From Nonomuraea spiralis (GTDB taxonomy: Bacteria > Actinomycetota > Actinomycetes > Streptosporangiales > Streptosporangiaceae): 64,000 bases of DNA. Position 1 is the first letter of the stretch. Each line of letters begins with the position of its first letter. A model generated the notes under the pieces. That model did no database searches, was not told the DNA's origin, and worked only from the letters and a program-made list of their open reading frames with translations. The stretch is from NCBI RefSeq assembly GCF_014648435.1, contig NZ_BMRC01000012.1:124001-188000 (forward strand), read 5' to 3'. The position numbers were made by a program, and so were the translations under genes. This document shows positions 1 to 8,432 of this stretch, one piece after another.

Positions 1-730
1 CCACGTGTCCGAGCCCGGCGGCGGCGACGCGCACGTGCGCCCCGGCGGGCAGTGGCACGGCCGCCGTGGCCGCTCCGGCCAGGACGATCCAGCCGGCCTC
101 CATCTCGATGCCGGCGGCCCTGGTCAGCCGGGCGGCGGCGGTCAGCGCGCGCAGCGGGTGGCCGAGGATGGCCGCCGACGAGCCGCCGGCGACCTGGCGG
201 CCGTCGATCTCCATGACCAGGCCGACGTTGCCGAGGTCGCCCGCGTCCTGCGGACGGCGCCAGGGGCCGAGGCCGAACCCGCTGGCCGAGGCGTTGTCGG
301 CGATGACGTCGGGCAGGGTGAAGCTGAAGCCCTCGTAGCGGGAGTCGAGCACCTCGTAGCCGACCGCGACGCCGCCGACGGCCGTGGCCACGTCGGCGGG
401 CGTGCGCACCGGGCGGTCCAGCAGGAACGCGATCTCCGGCTCGATCCGCGGATGGATCAGCCCGCTCGTGTCGAGCCGGGACTCGACCAGCATGGCGTCG
501 GTGAGCAGGCCCCAGATGACGTCGTCCACGCCCATCTGGATCATCTTCGCGCGGCTGGTGAAGCCCATCTTGACGCCGATGATCCGTTCGCCGCGGGCCA
601 GCCGCCGCTCGATCAGGGCACGCTGCACCTCGTACGCGGCGGGCACGTCGAGGTCGGCGGCGTCGGTCAGGCGGGGGATGGCGCGGCCGGTCAGGGTGGC
701 CTCGTCCAGGCGTTCGGCGAGCGCGTTCAC
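1..730 (-). CDS. 4-oxalocrotonate decarboxylase (2-oxo-3-hexenedioate decarboxylase), 3' end cut by window edge
   Basis: Cytosolic enzyme expected to decarboxylate 2-oxo-3-hexenedioate to 2-oxopent-4-enoate in the lower meta-cleavage pathway of catechols. The minus strand reads about 243 codons from a GTG start (VNALAERLDEATLTGRAI) to base 2 and is still open, so only a few C-terminal residues are missing. Visible family landmarks are GVKMGFTSRAKM, IEPEIAFLL and SRYEGFSFTLPDVIADNASA, the fumarylacetoacetase-like core shared by hydratases and decarboxylases of this pathway. The GTG overlaps the stop of the upstream hydratase (GTGA), so the two are translationally coupled; in known pathways these two enzymes form a complex. 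Assignment as decarboxylase rather than a second hydratase rests on the DmpH/NahK-like motifs and on the neighbouring hydratase. Family certain, exact substrate inferred. Confidence 0.85.
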   Translation of the reverse strand, partial: MNALAERLDEATLTGRAIPRLTDAADLDVPAAYEVQRALIERRLARGERIIGVKMGFTSRAKMIQMGVDDVIWGLLTDAMLVESRLDTSGLIHPRIEPEIAFLLDRPVRTPADVATAVGGVAVGYEVLDSRYEGFSFTLPDVIADNASASGFGLGPWRRPQDAGDLGNVGLVMEIDGRQVAGGSSAAILGHPLRALTAAARLTRAAGIEMEAGWIVLAGAATAAVPLPAGAHVRVAAAGLGHV

Positions 731-1536
731 CGGTCCTCCTCGGGGGTGTCCTGGGCGAAGGCGGCGCGGACGTCGCCGAGCCCGTCGATCCGGGCCTCCA
801 GCACGTCGCCCGGCCGTACCGGTACGACGGGGCCGAGCGCGCCGGTCAGCACGGTGTCGCCCGCCCGGAGCGGGCGGCCGAGCGCGGCCAGCGTGTCGGC
901 CAGCCAGACCGCGGCGTGCAGCGGGTGGCCCAGGCAGGCCGCGCCGACGCCGGTCGAGACCTGCTCGCCGCGGCGTTCGATGACCATCCCGGCCAGCCGC
1001 AGGTCCAGGTCGCGCAGGGAGACCGGGCGGTTGCCGAGCACGTACAGGCCGGCCGAGGCGTTGTCGGCGACGGTGTCGGCCAGCGTGATGTCCCAGTCGC
1101 GGATGCGGCTGCCGACCACCTCGATCGCGGGCAGCGCGAACGCCGTCGCGGCGATCACGTCGGCGACCGTGTGCCGCTCGTGCGGCAGATCGCGGTCGAG
1201 CACGAGCGCGACCTCGGCCTCGGCGCGCGGCTGGAGCACCGCGCCGGCCGGGATCTCCGCGCCGTCGGGCACGGCCATGTCGGCGAACAGCACGCCGAAG
1301 TCCGGGGAGCCGACGCCGAGCTGCCGCTGCACGGCCTCGCTGGTCAGCCCGATCTTGCGGCCGGTGATCCGCCTGCCCTCGCCGAGCCAGCGCTCGGTGA
1401 GCAGGTTCTGCACCGCGTAGGCCGCCTCCAGGCCGTCGACCAGGTCGCGGACCGGCTCGCACGGGCGGCCGGACGCGTACGCCTCCAGCAGCCGCGCGGC
1501 GGCGGCGCGATGGTTGTCTGTCACTTCGGTCCTCAT
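727..1536 (-). CDS. 2-oxopent-4-enoate (2-hydroxypenta-2,4-dienoate) hydratase
   Basis: Predicted to hydrate 2-oxopent-4-enoate to 4-hydroxy-2-oxovalerate, the step after the decarboxylase in the meta-cleavage pathway. It has 269 residues, the usual family size. Landmarks are GRKIGLTSEAVQRQLGV (about 55-72), PRAEAEVALVL with the acidic metal ligands, and LADTVADNASAGLYVLG. The start is the ATG (MRTEVTDNHR) that overlaps the stop of the dehydrogenase as ATGA; its own stop overlaps the GTG of the decarboxylase. The order dehydrogenase-hydratase-decarboxylase on one message fits aromatic catabolism. The extradiol dioxygenase, aldolase and tautomerase are not in the window and probably lie beyond the left edge. 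Confidence 0.9.
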   Translation of the reverse strand: MRTEVTDNHRAAAARLLEAYASGRPCEPVRDLVDGLEAAYAVQNLLTERWLGEGRRITGRKIGLTSEAVQRQLGVGSPDFGVLFADMAVPDGAEIPAGAVLQPRAEAEVALVLDRDLPHERHTVADVIAATAFALPAIEVVGSRIRDWDITLADTVADNASAGLYVLGNRPVSLRDLDLRLAGMVIERRGEQVSTGVGAACLGHPLHAAVWLADTLAALGRPLRAGDTVLTGALGPVVPVRPGDVLEARIDGLGDVRAAFAQDTPEEDR

Positions 1537-2975
1537 ATCTTGACGCACACGTTGACGGGCTCGGAGAAGAAGTCGAGCGAGTACTCGCCGCCCTCGCGCC
1601 CGATGCCGGAGGCCTTCACGCCGCCGAACGGGGTGCGCAGGTCGCGCAGGTTCCAGCAGTTGACCCAGACGATCCCGGCCTGGACGCGCGGCGCGACGCG
1701 GTGGGCACGCGACAGGTCCGTGGTCCAGACCGTGGCGGCCAGTCCGTACGGGCTGTCGTTGGCCAGCCGGACGGCCTCGTCCTCGTCGTCGAAGGGGGCC
1801 ACGTGGCAGATCGGGCCGAAGACCTCCTCGCGCACGGTCCTGGCCTGCGGCGGCAGGCCGGTGAGCACGGTGGGCTCGACGTGGAAGCCGCCGTCGCGGT
1901 CGTCGCCGAACTCCGGCACGCCGCCCCCGGCCAGCACGGTCGCGCCTTCCTCGACGGCGAGCCGGTAGTAGGACAACACCTTGTCGCGGTGCTGCGCGGA
2001 GATCATCGGCCCGTAGTCGCGCAGGCCCCTCGCCCGCTCGGCCAGCGCCCGCGTGAACTCCTCGAAGATCGGGCGCTGGACGTAGACCCGTTCGGTGCAC
2101 AGGCAGATCTGGCCGGAGTGGGTGAAGCTGGACCTGATCGTGCCCTCGACGGCCTCCTCCAGGTCGGCGTCCGCGAAGACCAGGGCCGGGTTCTTGCCAC
2201 CCAGCTCGAACGAGACCGGCGTGACGTGCGCGGCGGCGTTGCGCATGATGGCGCTGCCGGTGGCCGAGGCGCCGGTGAAGGCGATGGCGTCCACGCCGGG
2301 GTGGGCGGTCAGATGCTCGCCGGCCGCTCCCGCGCCGTGGCCGTGGACCAGGTTGAACGCGCCGGCCGGCAGGCCCGCCGCGTCGATCACCTCGGCCAGC
2401 AGCGTCGCGGTCGAGGGGGTCTCCTCCGACGGCTTGGCGACGACGGCGTTGCCCGCGGCCAGGGCGGGCGCGACCTTCCAGGTGAGCAGCAGCAACGGCA
2501 GGTTCCACGGCGAGATGACGGCGACCACGCCGAGCGGGCGGCGCACGGTGTAGTTGAGCGCCTGCCCGCTGCCGCTCCAGGCCGGGACGCTGGTGGGGTA
2601 GGCGCGCTCGGGCCGGCCGTAGGCGAGGTCGGCGTAGGCGCGGAAGTTGCCGGCGGCGCGCGGGATGTCGACCGTGGCGGCCAGTTCGCGCGGTTTGCCG
2701 GTGTCGGCGGCCTCGGCCGCGACGAACTCCTCGAACCTGGCCTCGATCCCGTCGGCGATCCGGCGCAGGTACGCGCACCGCTCCTCGACGCCGGTGGCTC
2801 CCCACGGGCCGTCGAGGGCGGCGCGGGCGGCCCGGACCGCCTCGTCGACGGTCTCGCGGGACGCCTCGGGGACGGTCCCGACGATGCGTCCGTCGACGGG
2901 CGAGATGAGTGGGAAGTCCGTCCCCGCCGTCGTGAAGACGCCGTTGACGTAGTGCGCGGGCTTCATGACCGCCAT
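1533..2975 (-). CDS. 2-hydroxymuconic semialdehyde dehydrogenase (aldehyde dehydrogenase family)
   Basis: NAD(P)-dependent aldehyde dehydrogenase of 480 residues, expected to oxidise 2-hydroxymuconic semialdehyde (or the carboxymethyl analogue of homoprotocatechuate breakdown) to the dienoate. Visible motifs: cofactor-binding ISPWNLPLLLLTWK, general base in ELGGKNPALVF, nucleophile region THSGQICLCTERVYV and the C-terminal EVFGPICHVAPF. The start chosen is ATG at 2975 (MAVMKPAHYV) because GGAG lies nine bases upstream; longer extensions read into AT-richer promoter DNA. First gene of the leftward operon, coupled to the hydratase by ATGA. Substrate choice is inferred from the operon; HpaE-type specificity is the main alternative. 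Confidence 0.88.
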   Translation of the reverse strand: MAVMKPAHYVNGVFTTAGTDFPLISPVDGRIVGTVPEASRETVDEAVRAARAALDGPWGATGVEERCAYLRRIADGIEARFEEFVAAEAADTGKPRELAATVDIPRAAGNFRAYADLAYGRPERAYPTSVPAWSGSGQALNYTVRRPLGVVAVISPWNLPLLLLTWKVAPALAAGNAVVAKPSEETPSTATLLAEVIDAAGLPAGAFNLVHGHGAGAAGEHLTAHPGVDAIAFTGASATGSAIMRNAAAHVTPVSFELGGKNPALVFADADLEEAVEGTIRSSFTHSGQICLCTERVYVQRPIFEEFTRALAERARGLRDYGPMISAQHRDKVLSYYRLAVEEGATVLAGGGVPEFGDDRDGGFHVEPTVLTGLPPQARTVREEVFGPICHVAPFDDEDEAVRLANDSPYGLAATVWTTDLSRAHRVAPRVQAGIVWVNCWNLRDLRTPFGGVKASGIGREGGEYSLDFFSEPVNVCVKI

Positions 2976-3139
2976 TCTGCTGATCTCCGGACATAACAGT
3001 CCAATACCGAAATATCGCCCAGCTATCTGAATTTCGTCATATGTCAGTTCTGCTATACGACTCGACCGAACAGGTATTCGTTCTGGCATACCCCCTGCGT
3101 GCATCCTCTTCCGTACCCCCATTTGGAAGGCACAGAGTG
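2976..3139. promoter_or_regulatory. Divergent promoter region between the meta-pathway operon and the MHS transporter
   Basis: This 164-base AT-richer stretch separates two divergent starts and must hold both promoters. It contains GTCATATG (3036-3043) and CGAAATATCGC (3008-3018). Close copies of both, GTCATATG at 4466 and CGAAATAGCGC at 4443, lie just upstream of the LysR gene, which makes them candidate binding elements for that regulator. GGAAGG at 3125-3130 is the ribosome binding site of the transporter. Confidence 0.5.
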
Positions 3140-4450
3140 ATGGACACAGATCGCCGCCTGGCAGCCCGCCGCGTCTCGCGGGCCGCCTTCATCGGCACCG
3201 CCATCGAGTGGTACGACTTCTTCCTCTACGGCACCGCCGCGGCCCTCGTCTTCAACAAGCAGTTCTTCCCCGCCCTGGACCCGGTCGCCGGATCCATCGC
3301 CTCCTTCGGCACCATGACCGTGGGATTCCTCGCCCGTCCGCTCGGCGGCATCGTGTTCGGCCACTTCGGCGACCGGATCGGGCGGCGCAACACGCTCGTC
3401 GTCTCGCTGCTCATCATGGGGATCGGCACGACGCTGATCGGCGTGCTGCCGACGTACTCCAGCCTCGGCATCTGGGCCGCGGTGCTGCTCGTGGTGATGC
3501 GGATCGCCCAGGGCATCGGGCTGGGCGGCGAGCTCGGCGGCGCGGTGGTGCTGACGATGGAGCACGCGCCGAAGGGCCGGCGCGGCCTGTTCGGGGCGTT
3601 CCCGATGATGGGCACCCCGGCGGGCATGCTCTGCGCCAACGCCGTCTTCCTCGGCACCTCCTCGCTGCTCGGCGAGGAGAGTTTCATGGCCTGGGGCTGG
3701 CGGGTGCCGTTCCTGCTCAGCATCGTGCTGGTGGCGGTCGGCCTGTACCTGCGGCTGCGCATCGAGGAGAGCCCCGAGTACGCAGGCCTGGTCGAACGGC
3801 GCAAGCCGGTCAAGCTGCCGATCGCGGTGGTACTGCGCGACCACTGGCGCGAGGTGGTGCACACGATCGGCGTGATCATCGGCAACAGCGCGCTGGCCTA
3901 CATCTTCATGGTCTACATCCTCGGCTACGGCGAGTCCGCGGCCGGCCTGTCGCGGACGTTCCTGCTGAGCTGCGTGATCGGCGGCGCCGCCGTCTGGCTG
4001 GTCACCGCGCCGCTGTGGGCCCACCTCGGCGACCGGCACGGCCTGCGTGCCGTCTTCACCTGGGGCTCGGTGGTGCTGCTGGCCGGCGCCCTGGCGATCC
4101 TGCCGGTCGTCAACACCGGCAACAAGCCGCTCATCGTGGTGTTCATGCTGGTGATGGGCGCGGTGCTGGCCATGACGCACGCGCCGCAGGGCACGCTGAC
4201 CGCCAGCTTCTTCCCGGTCGCGATCCGCTACTCCGGCACGTCGGTGGCCTACCAGCTCGCCTCGCTGCTGGGCGGCGGCATCACGCCGCTGGTGGCGGCC
4301 TCGCTGTTCGCCTCGACCGGGACGTCGGTGTCGATCACCGCCTACCTGGCCGTGGTGACGGTCATCAGCCTGGTCGCCGCGCTGCTGATCCCCCGCAACG
4401 ACGCCGAACGCCTGGGCGACCAGCCGGTCACCGCCGATATAGCGAAATAG
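3140..4450 (+). CDS. MHS-family MFS transporter (metabolite:H+ symporter)
   Basis: Inner-membrane proton symporter of 436 residues with about twelve hydrophobic segments. The N-terminal AFIGTAIEWYDFFLYGTAAAL and the loop motif GHFGDRIGRRNTLV (between TM2 and TM3) are signatures of the MHS/ShiA-ProP branch, which imports organic acids, including aromatic acids and shikimate. The start is ATG (MDTDRRLAARR) with GGAAGG ten bases upstream. It is divergent from the meta-cleavage operon and followed by the LysR gene, so an aromatic or related acid is the likely cargo (inference). Ends 31 bases before the LysR start. Confidence 0.88.
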   Translation: MDTDRRLAARRVSRAAFIGTAIEWYDFFLYGTAAALVFNKQFFPALDPVAGSIASFGTMTVGFLARPLGGIVFGHFGDRIGRRNTLVVSLLIMGIGTTLIGVLPTYSSLGIWAAVLLVVMRIAQGIGLGGELGGAVVLTMEHAPKGRRGLFGAFPMMGTPAGMLCANAVFLGTSSLLGEESFMAWGWRVPFLLSIVLVAVGLYLRLRIEESPEYAGLVERRKPVKLPIAVVLRDHWREVVHTIGVIIGNSALAYIFMVYILGYGESAAGLSRTFLLSCVIGGAAVWLVTAPLWAHLGDRHGLRAVFTWGSVVLLAGALAILPVVNTGNKPLIVVFMLVMGAVLAMTHAPQGTLTASFFPVAIRYSGTSVAYQLASLLGGGITPLVAASLFASTGTSVSITAYLAVVTVISLVAALLIPRNDAERLGDQPVTADIAK

Positions 4451-4481
4451 CGCACGTACGTCCTGGTCATATGATGTTTTC

Positions 4482-5432
4482 GTGATATCTCGCCCGCTGG
4501 ACCTGCTGAACGGCCGGCTCAAGCTGAGACACCTCGTGCTCGTGACCACCATCGCCGAGCAGGGCGGCGTCCTGCGCGCCGCCGAGCACCTCCACCTGGC
4601 CCAGCCCGCCGTCACCCGGGGGCTGCGGGAGGTGGAGCAGATCCTCGGCGTGGAGCTGTTCACCCGCGGGTCGCGCGGCGTCACCCCCACCCTCTTCGGT
4701 GAGGCCTTCATCGAGCACGCCCGCGCCGTACAGGCCGAGCTGCGCCGCGCGGGCGAGCGCATCGCCGGCCTCGCCGACGGGACCGCCGGCACCGTCACCG
4801 TCGGCACCCTGCTGGCCGCCACGAACGTGCTGCTCCCCCGCTCGATCGCCGCGCTCAAGGCCGAGCGGCCCGGCATCACCGTGATCGTCAAGGAGGGCAC
4901 GTTCGACTCGCTGGTGCCCCAGCTCGCCGGCGGCGACCTCGACCTGATCCTCGGCCGGCTCAACCCGATCGAGGACCGCCCCGACCTGCGCCAGATCCCG
5001 CTCTACAACGAGCCCGTGCTGCTGGTGGCCCGCGCCGGGCACCCGGGCGGGCAGGCCCGCGCGCTGGCCGACCTGCTGGACTACCCGTGGATCCTGCCTC
5101 TGGAGCAGACCTCGCTGCGGCGGGAGCTGGAGCAGGTGTTCCACCGCGACGGGCTGCCGCTGCCGCCCGACCGCACCGAGTGCACCTCCATCCTGACGAT
5201 CCGCTCCCTGCTGCTCGGCACGGACATGATCGCCGCACTGCCCGCGCTGTTCGTCAGGACCGACCCCCAGCTCCTCGAACTCCAGGTGCCCCTGCCCTCG
5301 GTACGCCGCTCGGTGGGCGCCACCCTGCCCGAGACCCGCGCCCTGACTCCCGCGGGCAAGGTCATGCTGTCCCACCTCCAGCAGCAGGCCCGGCACCTCG
5401 ACGCGAGGGAGCCGGGCCCGGTGGGAGACTGA
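4482..5432 (+). CDS. LysR-family transcriptional regulator (GbpR/PcaQ-like)
   Basis: DNA-binding regulator of 316 residues. The N-terminal winged helix spans about 12-75 (LRHLVLVTTIAEQGGVLRAA, then AQPAVTRGLREVEQILGVEL), followed by a LysR substrate-binding domain with repeated VGTLLAAT, VKEGTFDSLVPQL and LDLILGRL elements. The start is a GTG (VISRPLDLLNG). It sits directly after the MHS transporter and near the divergent meta-pathway operon, and is the best candidate to control both in response to an aromatic inducer. Shared short elements in both upstream regions support this. Target and inducer are inferred. Confidence 0.88.
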   Translation: MISRPLDLLNGRLKLRHLVLVTTIAEQGGVLRAAEHLHLAQPAVTRGLREVEQILGVELFTRGSRGVTPTLFGEAFIEHARAVQAELRRAGERIAGLADGTAGTVTVGTLLAATNVLLPRSIAALKAERPGITVIVKEGTFDSLVPQLAGGDLDLILGRLNPIEDRPDLRQIPLYNEPVLLVARAGHPGGQARALADLLDYPWILPLEQTSLRRELEQVFHRDGLPLPPDRTECTSILTIRSLLLGTDMIAALPALFVRTDPQLLELQVPLPSVRRSVGATLPETRALTPAGKVMLSHLQQQARHLDAREPGPVGD

Positions 5433-5436
5433 GGTC

Positions 5437-6099
5437 ATGGTGGCAGGAGGCGGGTTCGAGCCCGAGTCCGTACGCGTCATCCGGCGGTTGCGCGACGACA
5501 TCCTCGACGGCGTCCGCCCGCCGGGCAGCAAGCTCGTCGAACGCGATCTCGCCACCGAGCTCGGTGTGAGCCGGGTGCCCGTCCGCGACGCGCTGGCCAC
5601 CCTGGCCGCCGAGGGGCTGGTGACGTTGCGGCCCCGCACCTGGGCCGTGGTGCGCGAGTTCACCGCCCGCGACGTCGCCGACCTCATCGAGGTGCGCTCG
5701 GCGTTCGAGGCCGTGACGTTCCAGCTCGCCGCGCGGCGGCACGACGCGGAGGGCCTGCGCCGGCTGCGCGCCGACCTCGACGCGGAGCTGCGGGCGGCGC
5801 GGGCCGGCGACGCCGTACGCGCCCGGCGGGCGGCGGCCGACTTCCACGAGACGGCCACCGTGATCGCGGGCAACGACCTGCTGGTCGAGCTGGGGCAGGT
5901 CCTGCGCAGCCGGATGCGCTGGCTGCTGGGGCGGCACGACGACCTCCGGCTCGTCGCCGACGAGCACCGGGAGCTCTACGAGGCGATCGCCGACCGCGAC
6001 GCGGCCCGCGTCGGCGAACTCGTCGCCCGGCACGTGGAGACCAGCGACCGCCTCACCCGCGAACACACGACCCGCCACGAGCCCGCCGCCCGCCCCTGA
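5437..6099 (+). CDS. GntR-family regulator, FadR subfamily (FCD domain)
   Basis: Transcription factor of 220 residues. The winged helix-turn-helix occupies about 10-75 (LRDDILDGVRPPGSKLVERDLATELGVSRVPVRDAL), then an all-helical FCD effector domain with the metal-ligand-type residues in DFHETATVI and HRELYEAIADRD. The ATG start lies four bases after the LysR stop, with GGGAG about nine bases upstream, so the two regulators may be cotranscribed. It is convergent with the amidohydrolase gene, whose start carries a TGGTATACCA palindrome typical of FadR-type GntR operators; it is therefore the likely regulator of that enzyme (inference). Confidence 0.87.
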   Translation: MVAGGGFEPESVRVIRRLRDDILDGVRPPGSKLVERDLATELGVSRVPVRDALATLAAEGLVTLRPRTWAVVREFTARDVADLIEVRSAFEAVTFQLAARRHDAEGLRRLRADLDAELRAARAGDAVRARRAAADFHETATVIAGNDLLVELGQVLRSRMRWLLGRHDDLRLVADEHRELYEAIADRDAARVGELVARHVETSDRLTREHTTRHEPAARP

Positions 6100-6129
6100 A
6101 CCGGGGTCGTCCCGAGCCCGTTCTGTGGG

Positions 6130-7323
6130 TCAGGCGTTCAGGAGGACTTCGCCGTCGCGGGCGACGACCCGGCCACCGGCGACCACGAGGGCCCGCGGCG
6201 GCACCCGTACGAGCGCGTCCGGCACGTTCTGGGCGTCGATGAGCACGAGATCGGCCCGCGCCCCCGGAACCAGGTCGTGCCGCTCCCGGTGCACGAACGG
6301 CGCCGCCTTGGTCGTGGCCAGCTCGACGGCGGCCGTGAGCTCCTCGTCGGTGCGCAGCCCGTGCAGGCGGGCGAACCCGAGGGCGATGCGCAGCAGGTCG
6401 CCGTCCCCGAACGGGGACCACAGGTCGCGGATCCCGTCGGTGCCGAGGCCGAGGCCGATCCCGCGCTCGGCCATGCCCCGCCAGGGAAGGGGCGCCGTGC
6501 GCACGGGCGCGACCGTCGCCCAGGAGATGCCCGCCTCGCCGAGGTCGTCGAGCAGGGCGCGCTGCCGGTCCGGGGCCAGCTCCCCGAGGGCGAAGCCGTG
6601 GGAGACGGTCACCCGGCCCTGGAGGCCCGCCCTGAGCGTGCGGTCGATGATCAGCTCGTACTGGAAGGCCCCCAGCTCGCCGCCGTCGTGCAGGTGGATG
6701 TCCAGGCCGACGCCGCGCCGCTCGGCGATCTCGAACAGGCCGTCGAGCTGGGCCACCGGGTCGCGGTCGATGCCGGCGGGGTCGAGGCCGCCGATGCTGG
6801 TCGCGCCCGCCTGCGCGGCGCGGTCGAGCAGGTCGAGCACGCCCGGCCGGCGGATCACGCCGTCCTGCGGGAAGGCCACGATCTCGACGTCGATCGCCCC
6901 GTCCAGCCGGTCCGCGGCCTCGCGGACGACCTCGATGCCCCGCAGGCCGAGGCCGAGGTCGACGTCCACGTGCGTGCGGGTGGCGGTGGTCCCGTGGCGC
7001 AGGTACTCGCGCAGCACCGCCACCGTCCCGTCCACGCCCGGGATGCCGTAGCGGTCGCGTTCGGCGCGTTCGTGGGCGATCCGGCCCTGCGTGGTCGGCT
7101 CGCCGCCGTACGACACCCAGGGCTGCCCCCACCAGCTCTTGTCGACGTGGGCGTGCGCGTTGACGAATCCCGGCAGGGCGAGCAGGCCGCGGCCGTCGAC
7201 GCTCTCGCCGTCGGGCCGGGCCGTACCGGCCGGGCGCACGCCGGTGATCTCGGTTCCGTCGATGGTCAGGTCCACGGGCGCGGCGCCCCAAGGGCGCACG
7301 TTGGCGATAGTCCAGGAAGTCAC
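6130..7323 (-). CDS. Amidohydrolase, cytosine deaminase-like
   Basis: Metal-dependent cytosolic amidohydrolase of 397 residues. Metal-binding and catalytic motifs in order: NAHAHVDKS (about 54-62), TRTHVDVD, DIHLHDGGELGAFQ, VSHGFALGEL and LGTDGIRDLWSPFGDGD, matching the cytosine deaminase/N-isopropylammelide group. The start is a GTG (VTSWTIANVR). A TATACC -10-like hexamer inside a palindrome lies eight to sixteen bases upstream, so the message may be leaderless. The true substrate could be cytosine, a creatinine-like ring or another amino-heterocycle; the sequence does not decide. Convergent with the GntR gene. Confidence 0.85.
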   Translation of the reverse strand: MTSWTIANVRPWGAAPVDLTIDGTEITGVRPAGTARPDGESVDGRGLLALPGFVNAHAHVDKSWWGQPWVSYGGEPTTQGRIAHERAERDRYGIPGVDGTVAVLREYLRHGTTATRTHVDVDLGLGLRGIEVVREAADRLDGAIDVEIVAFPQDGVIRRPGVLDLLDRAAQAGATSIGGLDPAGIDRDPVAQLDGLFEIAERRGVGLDIHLHDGGELGAFQYELIIDRTLRAGLQGRVTVSHGFALGELAPDRQRALLDDLGEAGISWATVAPVRTAPLPWRGMAERGIGLGLGTDGIRDLWSPFGDGDLLRIALGFARLHGLRTDEELTAAVELATTKAAPFVHRERHDLVPGARADLVLIDAQNVPDALVRVPPRALVVAGGRVVARDGEVLLNA

Positions 7324-7330
7324 TCAAAAA

Positions 7331-7340
7331 TGGTATACCA
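7331..7340. promoter_or_regulatory. Palindromic operator TGGTATACCA overlapping the amidohydrolase promoter
   Basis: Perfect 10-base palindrome seven bases upstream of the amidohydrolase GTG. FadR-subfamily GntR proteins typically bind TGGTNNACCA-like palindromes, and such a regulator is encoded next door at 5437-6099. The central TATACC could serve as the -10 hexamer, so binding would block the promoter. Confidence 0.6.
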
Positions 7341-7469
7341 AACGCGATCGTGCCTGGTCGAGGGCCTGCTTCCGCCGATGTCCAGGCCACTGTCGTACCG
7401 GCCTGAGAGGATTTGCGCGGAGCTCGGCAGGTGCGGCTCCCGGACCGATGGGAGAAGTGGGAGGGTCAG

Positions 7470-8432
7470 ATGGAGCCACAGGTCTTCGACAGCCGTGACA
7501 TCGGCGAGACCGAGGAGTTCCTCAGCAAGGCGTACGCCAAGATGCGCATCGGCGCCGACGTCAAGAGCCCGCGCACGTGGATCTCGCGCCAGGTCATGGG
7601 CTCGGTCAGCGTCGACCAGCTCCACCTCGAGTACGCCATGCGCTACGACGTCAACCCGCTCGGCAAGGTGTGCCTGTGCGCGGTCGAGTCGGGCAGCATC
7701 GCCCACCAGATCGCAGGCCAGGACGAGGACGTCTTCGGCCCGGGCGACACGGTGTTGTTCGCCCCGCCCGACCTGCCCTACACCGGCGAGATCCGCCGCT
7801 CCCGCTACGACATCGTCATGTTCGACGCCGCCCTGCTGCAGCAGGTGGCCGGCACCCTTCCCGGCCGCAGGGCCGAGCCGGTGCGGCTGGTGGGAAGCCG
7901 CCCGGTCTCCGCCTCCGCAGGCCGCCATCTGCGCCGTACGCTCGCCTACCTGCGCGACGACGTCCTCACCGATCCCGAGCTGGCCGCCGAGCCGCTCGTC
8001 GTCTCCACCGCCGGGCAGCTCCTGGCCGCCAGCGTGCTCACCGCCCTGCCCACCAACGCCGACGACGCCGCAGCCCCCGGCGAGGCCCGTCCCCAGGCGC
8101 TGCGCCGCGCGACGGCCTTCATCGACGACCACGCCCACCTGCCGATCGGCCTCGACGAGATCGCCACCGCCGCCCGAGTCAGCCCCCGCGCCCTCCAGTA
8201 CGCCTTCCGCCGGCACCTCGGCACCACCCCGTTGGGCTATCTGCGCCAGGCCCGCCTGGCCCACGCGCACGCCGAGCTGAGGGAGGCCGATCCCGGCGCG
8301 ACCACGGTCACCGCCGTCGCCGCCCGCTGGGGCTTCTTCCATCCCGGCCGGTTCGCCCAGCTCTACCGGGCCGCCTTCGGCCGCGCTCCCGGCGACACCC
8401 TGCACGCCCCGGCGGCGCCGCGACGCGGCTGA
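7470..8432 (+). CDS. AraC-family transcriptional regulator
   Basis: Regulator of 320 residues with an N-terminal cupin-like sensor domain (GPGDTVLFAPPDLPYTGEI around 90-110) and a C-terminal double helix-turn-helix: LDEIATAARVSPRALQYAFRRHLGTTPLGYLRQARLAHAH, then TAVAARWGFFHPGRFAQLYRAAFG. The ATG start at 7470 (MEPQVFDSRD) is preceded by GGGAGGG at good spacing. It is divergent from the amidohydrolase with 146 bases between. The ligand and regulon are unknown; layout resembles AraC proteins of aromatic or quorum-type AfsR groups only in general terms. Confidence 0.87.
   Translation: MEPQVFDSRDIGETEEFLSKAYAKMRIGADVKSPRTWISRQVMGSVSVDQLHLEYAMRYDVNPLGKVCLCAVESGSIAHQIAGQDEDVFGPGDTVLFAPPDLPYTGEIRRSRYDIVMFDAALLQQVAGTLPGRRAEPVRLVGSRPVSASAGRHLRRTLAYLRDDVLTDPELAAEPLVVSTAGQLLAASVLTALPTNADDAAAPGEARPQALRRATAFIDDHAHLPIGLDEIATAARVSPRALQYAFRRHLGTTPLGYLRQARLAHAHAELREADPGATTVTAVAARWGFFHPGRFAQLYRAAFGRAPGDTLHAPAAPRRG

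Noticed and set aside
5..1420. Long plus-strand open frame of about 470 codons
   Set aside because: Composition is random Arg/Gly/Ala/Pro-rich and it is antisense to three recognisable meta-pathway enzymes; such shadows are expected in GC-rich DNA.
5446..5475. T-arm-like GGGTTCGAGCCC sequence suggesting a tRNA
   Set aside because: No anticodon or D arm can be drawn around it and it lies at the first codons of a clear GntR gene.
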